Origin: Eucommia ulmoides
Taxonomy: Eukaryota > Streptophyta > Magnoliopsida > Garryales > Eucommiaceae
NCBI GenBank assembly: GCA_016647705.1
Contig: CM028330.1
Location: forward strand, 48,672,897 to 48,736,896
Direction of reading: 5' to 3'
DNA length: 64,000 bases
Part shown: one piece after another, positions 9,926 to 21,738 of the stretch
How the letters are laid out: every line of letters begins with the position of its first letter
Numbering within the stretch: the first letter of the stretch is position 1
Notes under the pieces: generated by a model
What the model was told of the DNA's origin: nothing
The model's database searches: none
What the model saw: only the letters and a program-made list of their open reading frames with translations
Made by a program: the position numbers and the translations under genes

Positions 9926-12634
9926 ATGTCCAGTTCTTCCGCCGTGTTCCGAAGCCAGAAGGCGACGAAAGCGCCGGAGAAGACGAGCTTCTCGCAGACG
10001 TGTAGTCTGTTGAGTCAGTACATGAAGGAGAAGGGCAATTTCGGAGATATCTGCCTCGGAAGGTCCGCCAAATTCGAATCAACCGGTACGTTTTGGTTTT
10101 TCCATTTTTTGAGGAGCGCAAATCGGAGAAGTTTTCAATCGGAGCTCGTTTTGAAAACTTCTCCGATCGAATCGCTCCGTTTTTTCCTCTACTCCGCAAT
10201 TTATCGTTTGAATCTTCCTGTAGTATAGTTTCAAAAAAAAAAAATCTCCCGTGTCTATTTTTAGTTTCTATCCACTTTCTGTGGTGATAATTTACTGGTT
10301 TTTTAGATCTTATTCTTTCTCCTTCTCAATTTTCCGTGGATTTCGATCCTGATCTCTCTCTCTTTACACACACATATATATAATCTTCAGAGCTGATTAT
10401 AATTAAGAAGTGATTTGTAATTGCAATTGTGGAACAGATCTGATGTATATGCACTTGTGTTGCGGAAATTATGCAGGGATGCCGGAAAATTACCTTCAGA
10501 GAGAGAATCAAATTACGATGCCAACAATGGATTTGTTCCCCCAACGAGCTGGTTTTCACTCCACTCCTTCTAAGGAAGAAGCTCCTAAACAATCTGATCA
10601 GAGGTAAGTTGAAGCATTAAAAATCCAAAGTATTGGTTGATATCTTTGTTTAATTGCAAATTCTGTATATGATTACGGATGTAGCATTAATATGACTATG
10701 GTTGGTGCACAGGATGAACAAATCCGTGCCGGAGACAGCACAAATGACTATATTCTATGGCGGTCAAATCCATGTGTTCGATAACTTTCCGGCGGAGAAG
10801 GCAAAGGAGATTATGATGTTGGGCAACCAATGTTCCAAGAATCACCACACTTTTACTGCAAATTCAGCCGTTAGACCTACCAATTTGATGCCCTCCAATT
10901 CAAATCTTTCCAACGATTGTTGCAACAATTCAACCCAAGAGTCCGTACGACTGCCTTCTCAACCATTTGTTTCCGGTAATTAGGTTTAACAGTTTCTACA
11001 ATTTTTCGTGGAAGTTCGAGTTTTGGATTCAAAGGCTTTTCAATATTGTAGTTGAGAAATTATTTTTGTATTTTTTTTTTCAAATTTTCCGTTGAACAGA
11101 AACATAAATTGGGGAACAAAAACTCTAAACATACATGGCCCTAGTGCTTATATTTTTAGAAAAATTGGAACATAAATAGAAATAGGAGAACGAAAAAGAA
11201 ACAATTATAGTTTTTTCTTTTTTCAATATTGTAGCTGATGTTTGTTTTGGTGGGTGTATATTTGATGTTCTTGTCACTTGATTTTTGTTTTAAATTTCTG
11301 AGAACACAAGCGAAATAATTTTTCTTCTGTTTTTTCTTCCTAATTTCTTGAGAATAGGAACATAAATTTTACGATGAAAACACTAAACAAATGGGTCCTT
11401 ATCGTTTTTGTTTTTGAAAACATTAGATCATAAATAGAAAAGGAGAATAGCAAATATGATCTAAATCTATTTTCTGATTTTTAGAACAAAATTTTGAGAA
11501 CTGAACGAAAACATATTTATATTTTTTCTCGTATTTCTATTTTTATTTTCAAAATGTTTCTAGGAAGAAAAACAAAAACACCAAAAACAATAAAGGTCAC
11601 CATAAATTTAGTATTAGAATTTCCATTAAGTATTCATTCCAATATTTTAATCTTAATTTCTTGAAATTACAAGAAATCTCATCAATTGTTTTCTCCCTTT
11701 TCTTGTAGATCTACCAATTGCAAGGAAAGCTTCTCTTACCCGGTTCTTGGAAAAGAGGAAAGATAGGTAAGCATCGTTTGGACAACTTTAATAGAATACA
11801 TCATTATTTTTTTTTCAAAGATATGTTTGGGTCAATTTATGCGCACTTTGATCAATCACCTTCTCGAAAAATTTTAAGAGCGTACTCTCTCACATTGACC
11901 TAGTATATTCAGAATTAAATTTAAGATTTAATTGTTATAGTAAAAAATTCAAAGTGGATATATCTGAGATATTAATATTATTGATCACTTAGGTGGGGGA
12001 TTTAAATTTTTATTTTATTTTAGGATTATTTTGAGAGTAAATTGTTATTGAGAGTCGGTTTGATCACCATTTCTCTTTTTGTTCTTAAAAATTAAAGCAA
12101 AATTTATTTTTGTTTACATGCTAGAACATTTTTTAAAGGATTAGGATTTTGTGTTAACCAAGAAGTGTTAGTTTGGTTGGTAAGGAGAAGTGTCATATTT
12201 CTTTATCAACCATGATTCGATTATCTTGAAGAGCACTCTTTAGCACTCTACGAATTAAATTTCGAATACACTCGGTCGATATGAGGGAGTGTACTCTTAG
12301 GTATCGTCCAAGGGAGATGATTAGTCGGGGTGTACATAACCTGCACCGGACAAGTAGTTAAAAAAGGGTGGGGGGGGGGGGCACGAATGGTTTTGTGTTT
12401 GATTCCAAGGGTAAAATCGTGATATGTGTATTTGATGTTGAAATTTATATTCAACATATGAATTGATTTAATTTATTTTTATTTTGAATTCTGTGATGCT
12501 ACAGGATCAGCGAACGAGCTCCATACCAAACAAGCAACTCAAAATCGGCTCATTCTAAGCCGGCTCAACGCAAGTCGTGGCTTGGCCTAGCTTCTCTTGG
12601 TCATCCACAACTGCAGTCCCTGCCGATGTTCTAA
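9926..12634 (+). CDS. JAZ (TIFY10-like): Jasmonate ZIM-domain repressor, JAZ1/TIFY10 type
   Basis: Five exons: 9926-10085, 10477-10603, 10713-10975, 11709-11766, 12505-12634, all with GT-AG introns; 738 nt, 245 aa. JAZ proteins are nuclear repressors of MYC2-type factors and are degraded through SCF-COI1 when jasmonoyl-isoleucine is present. The N-terminal block [16 protein letters not shown] (about 22-37) followed by NFGDICLG is the JAZ1/JAZ2 signature. The TIFY motif is TIFYGG (108-113) within the ZIM domain (about 104-139), which binds NINJA and other JAZs. The Jas motif runs about 184-211, with LPIAR degron core, [12 protein letters not shown] and terminal APYQ; it is split by the last intron after KDR, as in most JAZ genes. 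The C-terminus ends KSWLGL plus an extension of about 14 residues. The start is the first ATG before the conserved block. No LxLxL repressor motif was seen. Which JAZ1/2 paralogue it is cannot be told. Confidence 0.95.
11095..11465. repeat. MITE-like sequence in JAZ intron 3
   Basis: Two related stretches contain GAACAGAAACATAAATT, ACAAATGGGTCCTT and TAGAAA-type blocks resembling the intron repeats at 35170-35475, 37130-37262 and 59815-59958. Ends are not resolved. Confidence 0.4.
12165..12365 (+). mobile_element. Possible tRNA-derived SINE in JAZ intron 4
   Basis: It begins with an A-box-like GTTTGGTTGGTAAGGAG and, about 35 bases on, a B-box-like GATTCGATTATC, the spacing of a tRNA-type pol III promoter. 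A tRNA-unrelated body follows (CACTCGGTCGATATGAGGGA, GGTGTACATAACCTGCACC) and an A-rich tail ending in a G-run. The body matches 43836-43936. Family not identified. Confidence 0.35.
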
Positions 12635-12861
12635 TTCTTTGCGTATTTATATATTTATTTACTTTGGGGGGCATTTTTGGGTTTCTAGGATTCATTCATG
12701 TTGCAGCTCAACTTAGTGACTATCCAACTATATTCATCATAATTATAGGGTGCTTGTAATGTAATTAATGATTCATTTATGAGGACATAAATCTCTCTCT
12801 TGCTTGTACTCTCTTGAATGAGTTTACTTATTATTTTTTATTTCTGAAACTTATTTCTTTC

Positions 12862-12867
12862 AATAAA
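12862..12867 (+). terminator. Possible poly(A) signal of the JAZ gene
   Basis: AATAAA lies 228 bases past the stop codon in a T-rich context. Plant signals are loose, so this is only a candidate. Confidence 0.3.
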
Positions 12868-14036
12868 TGAGTGAACCTAAATTCATTTATTTTTCTGCAC
12901 TTCATGTGGATCTAGTTCCTTAAATGGGAAGCTGGATGATTATTTTCTAGGGTTTCTAACATTGACAATCCTAACCAATTGTCGTTTTTTCTTGGGTCAT
13001 CAAGTTTATACTAATTGTGTGTGTTTTTTTTACCTTCTTACTAATCGATTCATTGTATATCTCTATCATCTAGATTTTATTGAGTTAATTATTCATACAT
13101 CTGCTTGCCTAAATTTTTGAAAATCAATTCTGCGATTTCACTTGTGTTACACCGTTTTTAAATTATATTTTTTTATGAAATCATTTGATTTGGAAAACTT
13201 GGTTCAGGAATAGATTTTGCTAAAAATAAATCCTAAAATCTTTAAAGTTAAAACATTCATAATTCGATAATTTTAGTATATTGAAAAAGGGGGAAAACAC
13301 AGCGTGACTTAGTTCACTACAAAGGTTTTAAATCCTCCCATGCCAACAGTAAGCTAATTTTCTTGTTCTCGTTGGACTTATTGAGATTACTTTTGTGAAA
13401 TTGAATTAAACAACTTTGAAAAATTAATGGTTAATAATTCTGAAAATTGTGAATTGTTTTTATTTTCAGATTATTACAATTGGTTTGTTCTTTATATCAT
13501 TCTTGGTATTGTGATTGTATAAATAAAGTGATTGTTTGTACTCTAGCTTTACATTGCATATCTCCGAAGTAGGCACTTCTACATCATGTAGTGAGGCAAC
13601 AAGGGTCCGTTTGGTTTATAAGGTGTTGGTAGAAATTCTGAGTTTAATAATATGAGAAGTGAAATTGTGAGAGTGTTCCTTGTAAACTTAAAACAAGGTA
13701 TTGGTTTAAGTGAGAATGAGTGAGAAAAAATGTGATAAGAGTAAAAAGAGACTTCACTCTTAGGTGTAACAGTTTTATCTTTGCCTAGAAGATCATGAAT
13801 AGTGGATTATAAATCTTTGAAGGAACTTCGGAGAGTAGACATAGGCAAAAAGGTTCTTGTCGAATTACTATAAATATTGTGTCAAGTACCTCTATCTCTC
13901 TCTTTTGTGTTTGTGTGATTTGTGTTTACTTGTTTATTCTATAATTTTGTTGCACATATATACACGTGTTTGAATTGGTTAAAATCTATAATGTGTGATT
14001 CTAAGAGAGCAAAAAAAAAAAAAAAAAAAAAATTGT

Positions 14037-14165
14037 CCAAAGGTCCCATTTTATAAAAATATCACTTTATGGAGTCTTGTAATAGTAATTTTTTTACACA
14101 CATGAAATGGTCCTTAGAAAGTTATTTTTGAAATTTTGGGACCTCTCAAAAAGTCTCCCAAAAAA
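14037..14165. repeat. Second copy of the 3958-4090 repeat
   Basis: Shares TATCACTTTATGGAG, the ACACA segment, CCTTAGAAAG and GGGACCTCTCAA with the first copy in order. AT-rich; class unknown. Confidence 0.35.
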
Positions 14166-15731
14166 AAAATACCTCGTTATCTGTTCATCCTAATTCACTC
14201 ATCCCCTCCTGGGTGGGTAGTTTTAGACCAATAGATAGTACTCAATATGCCTATGATATATGCCCTCGTTGATTTGTGTTAATGTTTATTTTGAGCGAGA
14301 ATAACCCTTAATGGGAGGACAAAATGTGTTTGGTTATAGTAGTCATTTCACCTAATTATTGATTCAAAGTTTAAATCAGTAATGTGTTTGATAAAGGATT
14401 CACCGAATATAAAATTCCAATGTCGTATCCTCAAGTATCGGAGCATTTCTTCCATTCATAAAGTATTAATCCAATTACGTGGTCCAACCCCTATCATTGA
14501 AAAAATATCAATCTAGTAGTAGGCATCATCGTGATCAGAACACTAGTTCTACTGCACTATATGGTTATCATTTGCAGTCTAGTCCATGAGGTGACATCAC
14601 AAGAAAACACTCTATATTGTGTTCTTTAAAGGACCTACAGAGTATGGATAACTAAAAAACAACTAGTCCAATCATATGTACATTGATTGACAATATAATT
14701 ACTTGTAACACCATTGAAATCTCATCCAATCATCACACTTCTCTGGCCAAACGCTTGGATGATTATTGTTGAACCTAATATTTTAATAGACAATTAAATG
14801 TTGATGCTTTATGGAACTAATATTTTTATTGAGTGATTTCAAATTTAAGTTCTATATATTTTAATGAGAAAAATATTTGATTGAAAAGAAGGAAAACCAT
14901 TGAAGAATATATAATATATAGTAAGTACAAAATAGAGATAATGAAAATTTAAAGAGTATTGAAAATATTGAAGATAAATAGGTGAAAACAACTCTTACTT
15001 TTATACTCTTAATGCACGATACTTTAAAATGAATTAATCTTATGTGTGTAGTGATAATTTTAGGGTTCTAATGTAAGACTCTGATTTTTATACACACACA
15101 ATTTAAGTCGTATTTTAGAACATTTATAAAATAACGGGGTGGATGTCGTTATTTATTATTCGATTTAGAAGTTTGGGGGTCAAATTGCAATCCTAAAAAT
15201 ATTAAAATCAGAATTTGGTTTAATTTAAAACTTAACAAAAATGAAGGGGGGGATTAGTGCAAATTAAATATTATATATATATATAGGCGGTGATCCACAT
15301 AAGTCATAAAATTGTCCAATTTTAATAAACACATTTTCCCACCGTTTATGTGAAAAATATGATTTTGTAAATTTATATAGAAGACAGTGTACAAGCTGCC
15401 TTCATAATATAAAAGAATTTATGGATCAAGTATTTTTTTTTCGAAAACTACTTTTCAAAATATAATATCATATATAGCATCCCATGTTGGAAATCAATTT
15501 CCATTGCCACCAATGTAATAAAATAATATATTTAAAACACCAAATCCAAATATTTTAAGTCAATCATTTCAAACATTTTAAATCCACCAATCCCAACATT
15601 TTAAGTCAATCCATTTAAAATAATATATTTAAACCAACCAATCCAGACAGTTTATTGTATAGTAAAATACCGCACACCACCTCCTACTAGCCATAGTTTT
15701 CTTCTCGTTAGGTCGATATGACCTGCAAGAT

Positions 15732-15870
15732 GTGGATTATCTGCTAGGTATAGTCCTGTAGAGCGTTGATTATCTGCTAGGCATAGTATTGCAGAGCGTT
15801 GTTTATCAGCTAGGCATAGTCCTACAGAGCGTTGATTATCTGCTAGGCAAAGTCCGGCAGAGCGTTGGTG
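15732..15870 (+). repeat. Minisatellite inside the gypsy LTR
   Basis: About four units of roughly 35 bases built on GATTATCTGCTAGGCATAGT...AGAGCGTT. It corresponds in position to the longer-unit array at 28935-29170 in the related solo LTR, so it belongs to the LTR. Confidence 0.7.
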
Positions 15871-17402
15871 GACTCGTCAGGAGTGCAAATTCTGCGGGTG
15901 GCTGCCCCTACCATTGGGGATATATAATGGCCCTGACACTGATAGTCACTGTAGATGACACAGTCGTACAAGTTACGACTGCTAGTCACTATAGATTATA
16001 CAGTTGTACAGGTTGCAATATCATCAAAACTCTCGATCGTGAGGTAAACGATCCTATGGCTGGCAATGAAGTATATTATTTTATTATATATATGTGAGTT
16101 GATTAGTCGATTTAAAACTGGTTCTATGTTGAAAATATTTCGTTGAGATTTTGCTATTGACGATGCGTTGGTTATATTTTGTTGAGATTTGGATACAGCC
16201 GGTGTGGCTACATTTTATTGGAAAGGGAATTTTGATAAAAACTTGATTTATAAAATGTTTTTATACTACAAAGACAGTACACCAATAAAAATAACTAAAC
16301 TATATGTATTGATTCACTACTAACATTAGGCGAAGTTGGAATGGGGGGTTATTGGGATTTTATGGGCAAAGGATAATTGGAATTATCCTTGAGTTGATGG
16401 CTATTTTAGAAATTTATTGGAGTTTTATATAGTATTTTTATATACCTTTTACAAAGACTGTTGATTCTTTGTGATGTATTGGATTTTCATAGTCGGGACG
16501 TATTTATGTATGTCGATACATATTTTTACGTGGTTATATGTTTGAGGCGTTTTTATGCGGATTGAGACATATTTGAAGCAAGTGGTTTTGTCAGGGACTT
16601 GATTAAATGTGGAGGCATGAAGGGAATTCTTATAGATAACCCGTTTGACATAATTTGATACATATTGATGTGGTTTGGTAATATTTTTATGTTTTGAGAG
16701 ACAGTTATGTAATTTTGACGTATGGTGGAAAATTTATTATCTAAAGTTAGATTGTGATAATTTTTATAAAACGTTTACAAGATTATTGAAAATTTTGATA
16801 TGAATATTGAGATTGATGATTTTTTGTCTCACGGACCAGTTCACGTGGAGTTTGGGTTATCGGTTGCTACGATATTGGTTGCGAGCATTGTTGGTTTAAA
16901 TGTTGGAAAGAAATATTGTTGCAAATTGGTTGACTGGAAAAGTGGGATGAAATGAATAAATGTTGGTTATGAGAAAAATTAATGTTGGAATGAGATAAAC
17001 CCAATCCATTGAGACTACTGTGATATTTTAAGGATATACTGTATTCATATTGTTATTGATTGTTATTTTTATTAGAGTAGCGCAGAGGAAGCATTTAGAA
17101 ACATGAGATTCTTGACAGTTGGTTGTCTGTGTTAGGTGTTACCAATCAAAGTGCACCCTATTTGTTAGTTATTGGATATAATGTGAGTCACTGCAAATGA
17201 AAATATTGCGATGTTAGAACAGAAATTGACGGTTACGAATTAAGGGTGACTTTTGGTTGTGGGACCCTACATAGAAAATAATTGTTCTAGAATCAAGTGT
17301 GACTAACATGACCATGCGATGCGAATATGAAATATTATTGTTTTGACCAAAATTTTAATTCCTAATGATTTGAATGAAAATTTCGGGACAAAATTTCTTT
17401 TA

Positions 17403-17413
17403 GGGGGAAAGGG
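17403..17413 (+). promoter_or_regulatory. Polypurine tract of the gypsy element
   Basis: GGGGGAAAGGG ends one base before the 3' LTR start TGTAAGACCC. It follows AATTTCGGGACAAAATTTCT, the usual context in this lineage. It would prime plus-strand DNA synthesis. Confidence 0.75.
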
Positions 17414-17414
17414 T

Positions 17415-17701
17415 TGTAAGACCCTGATTTTTATACACACACAATTTAAGTCGTATTTTAGAACATTTATAAAATAACGGGGTGGATGGCGTTATTTATT
17501 ATTCGATTTAAAAGTTTAGGGATCAAATTTCAATCCTAAAAATATTAAAATTAGAATTTGGTTTAATTTAAAACTTAACAAAAATGAAGGGGGAGATTAG
17601 AGCAAATTAAATATTTTATATATATATATATATAGGCGGTGGGAAACGAAGTGAGAAGAAACCGGCCACTTGGCCGGCCCTTTTTTCACACACACATATC
17701 G

Positions 17702-17734
<33 letters not shown>

Positions 17735-19581
17735 CACACACACACACGAAGAAAAATAGAGAAAGAGAGAGAAGAAGAAGAATCGAGAAGCGATTAGAGA
17801 AAAGAAGAGAGAGAGGTCCGCCGGTAGGTGTCGTTCTGTCGCTGGTGAAGTGGGTGTGGGTGTGTCGCTGTCGGTTAGTTTGGATGGCGGTGAGTGAAAG
17901 TTAGAGAAAGAGAGAGAGAGAGCAATGGTTGTGTGTTCCTAACACTGTGTGTGCACGTGTATGTGTGTGTTTCGTTGTGCGTATGTGATTGAAGTATACG
18001 TGTGGGTGTTGTTCGTCCGTTCGACGGTGTGGTCGTCACTCTGATGAGTATGTGTATGCTCTATTTCTGATCGTTTGTATACATGTGTATTGTTCCATTG
18101 CCCGACTGTATGTTGTGTGCGCTGTTGTGTGTGTATTGTTCGTGGGAGTTGCAGCTCCGGAGATCGGTGGTTGTCCGTTCGGTGGTGCTCCGGCGTATAT
18201 GATGTGTGTGTTTGTGAGGTTTGTGGGCATGTGTGTGGGTGTATTTTTCCATTTGTTTGGCTGTGTATGCGTGTGTGATGAGCGTAGTCATTAGGTAATC
18301 GATGGGGGTGGTCGTGGCGTGAGTTTAGTCCAATGGTGGTGACAGTGGTGGAGTTGGGTGAAGCCGATAGTATGTATGTGGGTGCGTTCTGTGTATGTGT
18401 GTGTGAGTTCTCTGTGTGTTCAGATGGTGGTCGTCGGAGTTGCTGGGGAGAGAGCGAAAGAGAGAGAGTGGCAGCTGAGTAAAACAGAGCAGAAAAAGGA
18501 AGACGACTACCGCCGTAGCGGTGAAGCATTCGCCACGGTAGTGGAATTTCATTGAAGCAGAAATTGAATCTACTGCGTGTTCGCCTAGGCAGTGGTTCTT
18601 TCGCCTAGGCAGTGGAGGATCAGTGTGCAGAGGAGGGATGCGTGTCTCGGCGGTGGGTTCTTCGCCTTGGCAGTAGATCCTTCGCCTCGGCGGTGAAGCG
18701 TTTGCCTAGGCGGTGGGTCTGGACGCAGGAAAAATAAGAAAATAAAGAAACATAAAAAATCTAACATCAAATCTCTTGGTAGGCGGACGATTTGGGATAG
18801 GTAGAATTCTGAACTCTACTAATATATGTATTTAATTGTCTCGTGGGCGATTATATTAAATTATTTGATATATCGTTGTGAAATCTTACCTGTCGAAATT
18901 ATATGAAATGATTGGGACGATGCGAAAATTATATGACGAGCATACTTATGTAGTTTATATGTGATATTAATTAAATGCACGTATTAGAGGAGTTGGAGTT
19001 CTACTGAGCGTAAGTTCACAACCCTACAGTGTTTGGTTGTAGGGTCGGCCAGGAGGTAACGACGAGGAGATAAATTATTGAAATTTCTAGTTGTATAAAT
19101 TATAATTATTATTTATTGTTATAATTGGCGAAAACGGTAATTATAATTATCGTAGTTGTTGTAAAATATTTCTCTCAATGTTAATGTATTGAATTTTTGG
19201 TTAATGAAATTGTTGAATATAATTGGTTGGATAAAAGTTGGAAATTCGGTTTCAATATTTTGTTAAAATAAATGATTTAGAGAAATAAAATGGAAATATC
19301 CGGTTTAAGTAATAAAGTACTAAATTATTAGTTTTGTCGCCACTACTTATATAATTCGCGGATTAATTTACAAAAGGATTGGTTGGTTATTTGTTGGTAT
19401 ATAAATGGTGATTATTGTATGTAATAAATTTTCGTTGTAAAATCGGCAACTAGAATTATCGCCATGATTTATAAAACTTACCGAATATTGTAGATTGGAA
19501 AATTTGACTAGTCGGAGTTTAGGCTAGGAATTCTCTATAAGAGAAACCATAGTGACGGCCCTGGAAAACCGGGTCGTCACA
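17415..19581 (+). mobile_element. 3' LTR of the gypsy remnant, 2167 bp
   Basis: Starts TGTAAGACCCTG after the purine tract and ends CCGGGTCGTCACA. It contains (TA)n and (CA)n microsatellites at 17617-17750, a long TG-rich stretch (17920-18440) and a CGCCTAGGC minisatellite. A 196-codon open frame on the - strand across the TG-rich stretch is low-complexity His/Thr sequence, not a gene. Length fits the two solo LTRs of the family (2114 and about 2132 bp). Confidence 0.75.
18588..18720 (+). repeat. CGCCTAGGCGGTG minisatellite in the gypsy LTR
   Basis: Six variants of TTCGCCTAGGCAGTGG occur with short spacers. The core CGCCTAGGCG is a palindrome. The sister LTR has a longer array at 23925-24190. 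Confidence 0.75.
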
Positions 19582-20089
19582 AGTACCATTAAAGGATCCG
19601 CTGCAAATGTTCCAATTAGGCCTATTACTAGGGCAAGATCTCAGAAGATTAAAGAAATACTCAATGGGTTAATTCAAGAGATTTAGGCTGAGTTTAAAAT
19701 AGTAAAACCCAAAATAAGGCCCGCCGAAAAAATAATTAAGACCTAATCCATTTCATTAAGGTAAGCGAATGGGTTTAGCCATGAGACCCAAATTAGGCAT
19801 GATCCTGAATAGGTCTAGGCATGAGACCCACGAATTTTTAGCCTATTTATTTTATTATTAGTCTTTTAATTTTAATTTAGGTCTTTTAGTTGATGATTTG
19901 TAAGGCATGATTGCCAATTAGGCTTTTCCTTTTTAGACTATGAGTATTTTCCTTGTTAGATTAGGAGTGAAAGGCAAGATAGAAAGTTTTCTTTTCTTTT
20001 GTTTCTTTTCATTGTAAGACTAGATTTCCTTTATTTGTTAGACTATGTTTTCTTGTACTTTGAATTTAGATTGATACTAGCAAAGAAAC
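19582..20089 (+). other. Unassigned fragment between gypsy LTR and L tail
   Basis: A short frame at about 19610-19680 reads RPITRARSQKIKEILNGLIQ, reminiscent of the C-terminal tail of some Ty3/gypsy polyproteins, followed by a stop. The rest is noncoding, with repeated GGCATGA and TAGACTATG-type words and a TTTCTTTTCTTTTG tract. It could be the 3' end of another gypsy element. Weak call. Confidence 0.3.
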
Positions 20090-20799
20090 CCTAAATTTGT
20101 TTCGGGTATCACTAATTCTTGGTAAAGTTTGCATCAGTAAAAGTTATTCCTAAGTCTGCGAAAAGGATAAATGTAATAGTGGTTGGTTGATTCTTAACAC
20201 GTGAAAAGAATCGGGGTTGTAAAGATTGATTTTGAGTCTATAAAAAGAATTGAGATTGTAAGGGTTTGATTCCTACATGAGAAAGGAATTGGGGTTTAGT
20301 AGATTACGAATCTCCATAGAGCTCAGAGAACTGAACGTAGGTAAGAGTAGCTTGCCGAACCAGGATAAATCATTGTGTGAAACATTATCTACTTTTCTGA
20401 TTGTTTGGGTGTGCATTTAGATAAATACATTTCTGCTGCTAAACAATATAATAATCAATTTAGGAAAATTTAGATTTTGTGTTTAAATTAATTGTTTAAA
20501 TTTTTTGTAACTATCCAATTCATCCCCTCTTCGGTAGATTTTTGGACCAACAATTATATTAAATCGAATCACAAAAGACACATTTTTCTTTGCTGAGACT
20601 GATAGATTTTATCTTTTATACTCGTATATTCACATGTATGTTCCACTATACACAATGAATACCTTTGAAGTCTCGTGGCTAGAGTATAACATTTAATATT
20701 ATCAAATCATAGTAACCCACATATGTAACGTGTTGATCCCGAGATTTTTTATGGACAATTAAGTGTTGATATTTTTTGTAGAATTAATGAGTTTATTGA

Positions 20800-21738
20800 C
20801 GACCAAGTTTGGTAACCATTTCGTGCCCATCCTATGCAGTGGGATGAGAGTGGGATAAGATGAGATGAGAATTCTGTTTCTTTCTTAGGAACAGAATTAC
20901 ATTTGATAATGACATTTTTTTTTAGATCTGAGAACAGAATCGTGTTTGGTAATGATTTTATTCAAGAAATCAAGAACGAATCCCAAACCCCAATCTAAAT
21001 CGAAATCGAAATTAAAATCCTAAAACACAATCAAAATCAAAATCCTAAACTCCAATTGAAATCGAAACCATTTTGACAATCGAAATCTGATTTGGGTTTC
21101 GGTTTCGATTTCAAAATCGAAATCAAAACCATTGCGACAATCTAATCCGATTTAGGTTTGGATTTTGAAATTGAAATCAAAACCCAAATGGGATTTCGAT
21201 TTCAAAATCCGATTTCGAAATCAAAATCGATTTCGATTTCGAAATTGAAATCGTGAAAGCCCTACCAGACGATTGACGACGACGACCGACGACGACAATT
21301 GACGACGAAGCGTAGACGATTGACGATAAGCGACGACGGCTAGTGAACAACTAGCGAACGAAGCAGAGAACATGGAAACGACCGACGAACATGAAGACGA
21401 AGAAGCAGATGACCAACGACCGATGATTATGGACGACGCAGACGATGGTCGGACGACGACGAGCGAAGATGAAGAACCAGACGAAGTCGATAAATAATGA
21501 CGGAGGTGATGAACACGAAGGCAGAGAAGGTGAGTTCAGGTTGGGAATGAGATGGAAACAAGTAGAAACGAAAATTTTTTGTTTCTCAATTCTATATTAA
21601 AAAGTGGGATGGATTCCCATTTTGGAATGGAATGGGATTTGAAACAAAAAAGTGGAATGAGTTACCAAATGCTGTGCCCAATAAAATCTGAGAATGAGAT
21701 GAGAATTTCTGGGAACGAAACAGTTACCAAACGTCACC
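20800..21738. mobile_element. TIR element inserted in LTR copy 2
   Basis: Inverted ends AAGTTTGGTAACCATTTCG and (reverse complement) GACGTTTGGTAACTGTTTCG. Flanked by TGA on both sides (20797-20799 and 21739-21741). The related LTR copy 1 shows the uninterrupted site TTTTTATTGAGTGATTTC near 14834, which confirms both boundaries and the 3-bp duplication. The ends match the element at 2747-3412, but the core here is made of AATCGAAATC-type and GACGACGA-type simple repeats. PIF/Harbinger-like by ends and duplication length, though TGA is not the usual TWA. Confidence 0.65.

Larger units (their letters stand above)
12635..14219. other. 3' flank of the JAZ gene and intergenic DNA
   Basis: No second gene seen. 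The first 250 bases are probably the 3' UTR. A partial miniature-element-like stretch starts near 13609 (GGTCCGTTTGGTTTATAAGG). An A-run lies at about 14010-14032. Confidence 0.4.
15072..19581 (+). mobile_element. Gutted Ty3/gypsy (Del/Tekay-like) element
   Basis: The first TGTAAGACTCTGATTTTTAT (15072) opens a 5' LTR whose first 220 bases match the 3' LTR closely. It is then rearranged and keeps an LTR middle part (15680-16300) also seen in the solo LTRs at 27742-32223 and 49910-51901. About 1.1 kb of internal DNA without coding capacity remains (16320-17402), ending in the pre-LTR motif of Del/Tekay chromoviruses (AATTTCGGGACAAAATTTCT) and a purine tract. The flanking bases (TCTAA / AGTAC) do not match, so the element was rearranged after insertion or is a composite of two. 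Confidence 0.7.
14767..20552 (+). mobile_element. Solo LTR of family L (copy 1), split by nested insertions
   Basis: The LTR begins TGTTGAACC (14767) and ends GGACCAACA (20552), flanked by a perfect 5-bp duplication ATTAT (14762-14766 and 20553-20557). Only about 14767-15071 and 20090-20552 are LTR; between them sit a Ty3/gypsy remnant and an unassigned fragment. The start matches copy 2 (20731) and the 3' part matches both copy 2 and the window start. No internal region or primer site follows, so an LTR-LTR recombination removed the rest. Probably Ty1/copia-like, by inference only. Confidence 0.75.

Noticed and set aside
17939-18529. 196-codon open frame on the - strand
   Set aside because: It is His/Thr-rich low-complexity text produced by a TG/CA-rich part of the gypsy LTR. 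Overlapping frames are open on both strands, as expected for such sequence.
15072-19581. A single intact gypsy element with matching target duplication
   Set aside because: The outer flanks TCTAA and AGTAC differ, the 5' LTR is rearranged and the coding region is gone, so it is only a remnant or composite.
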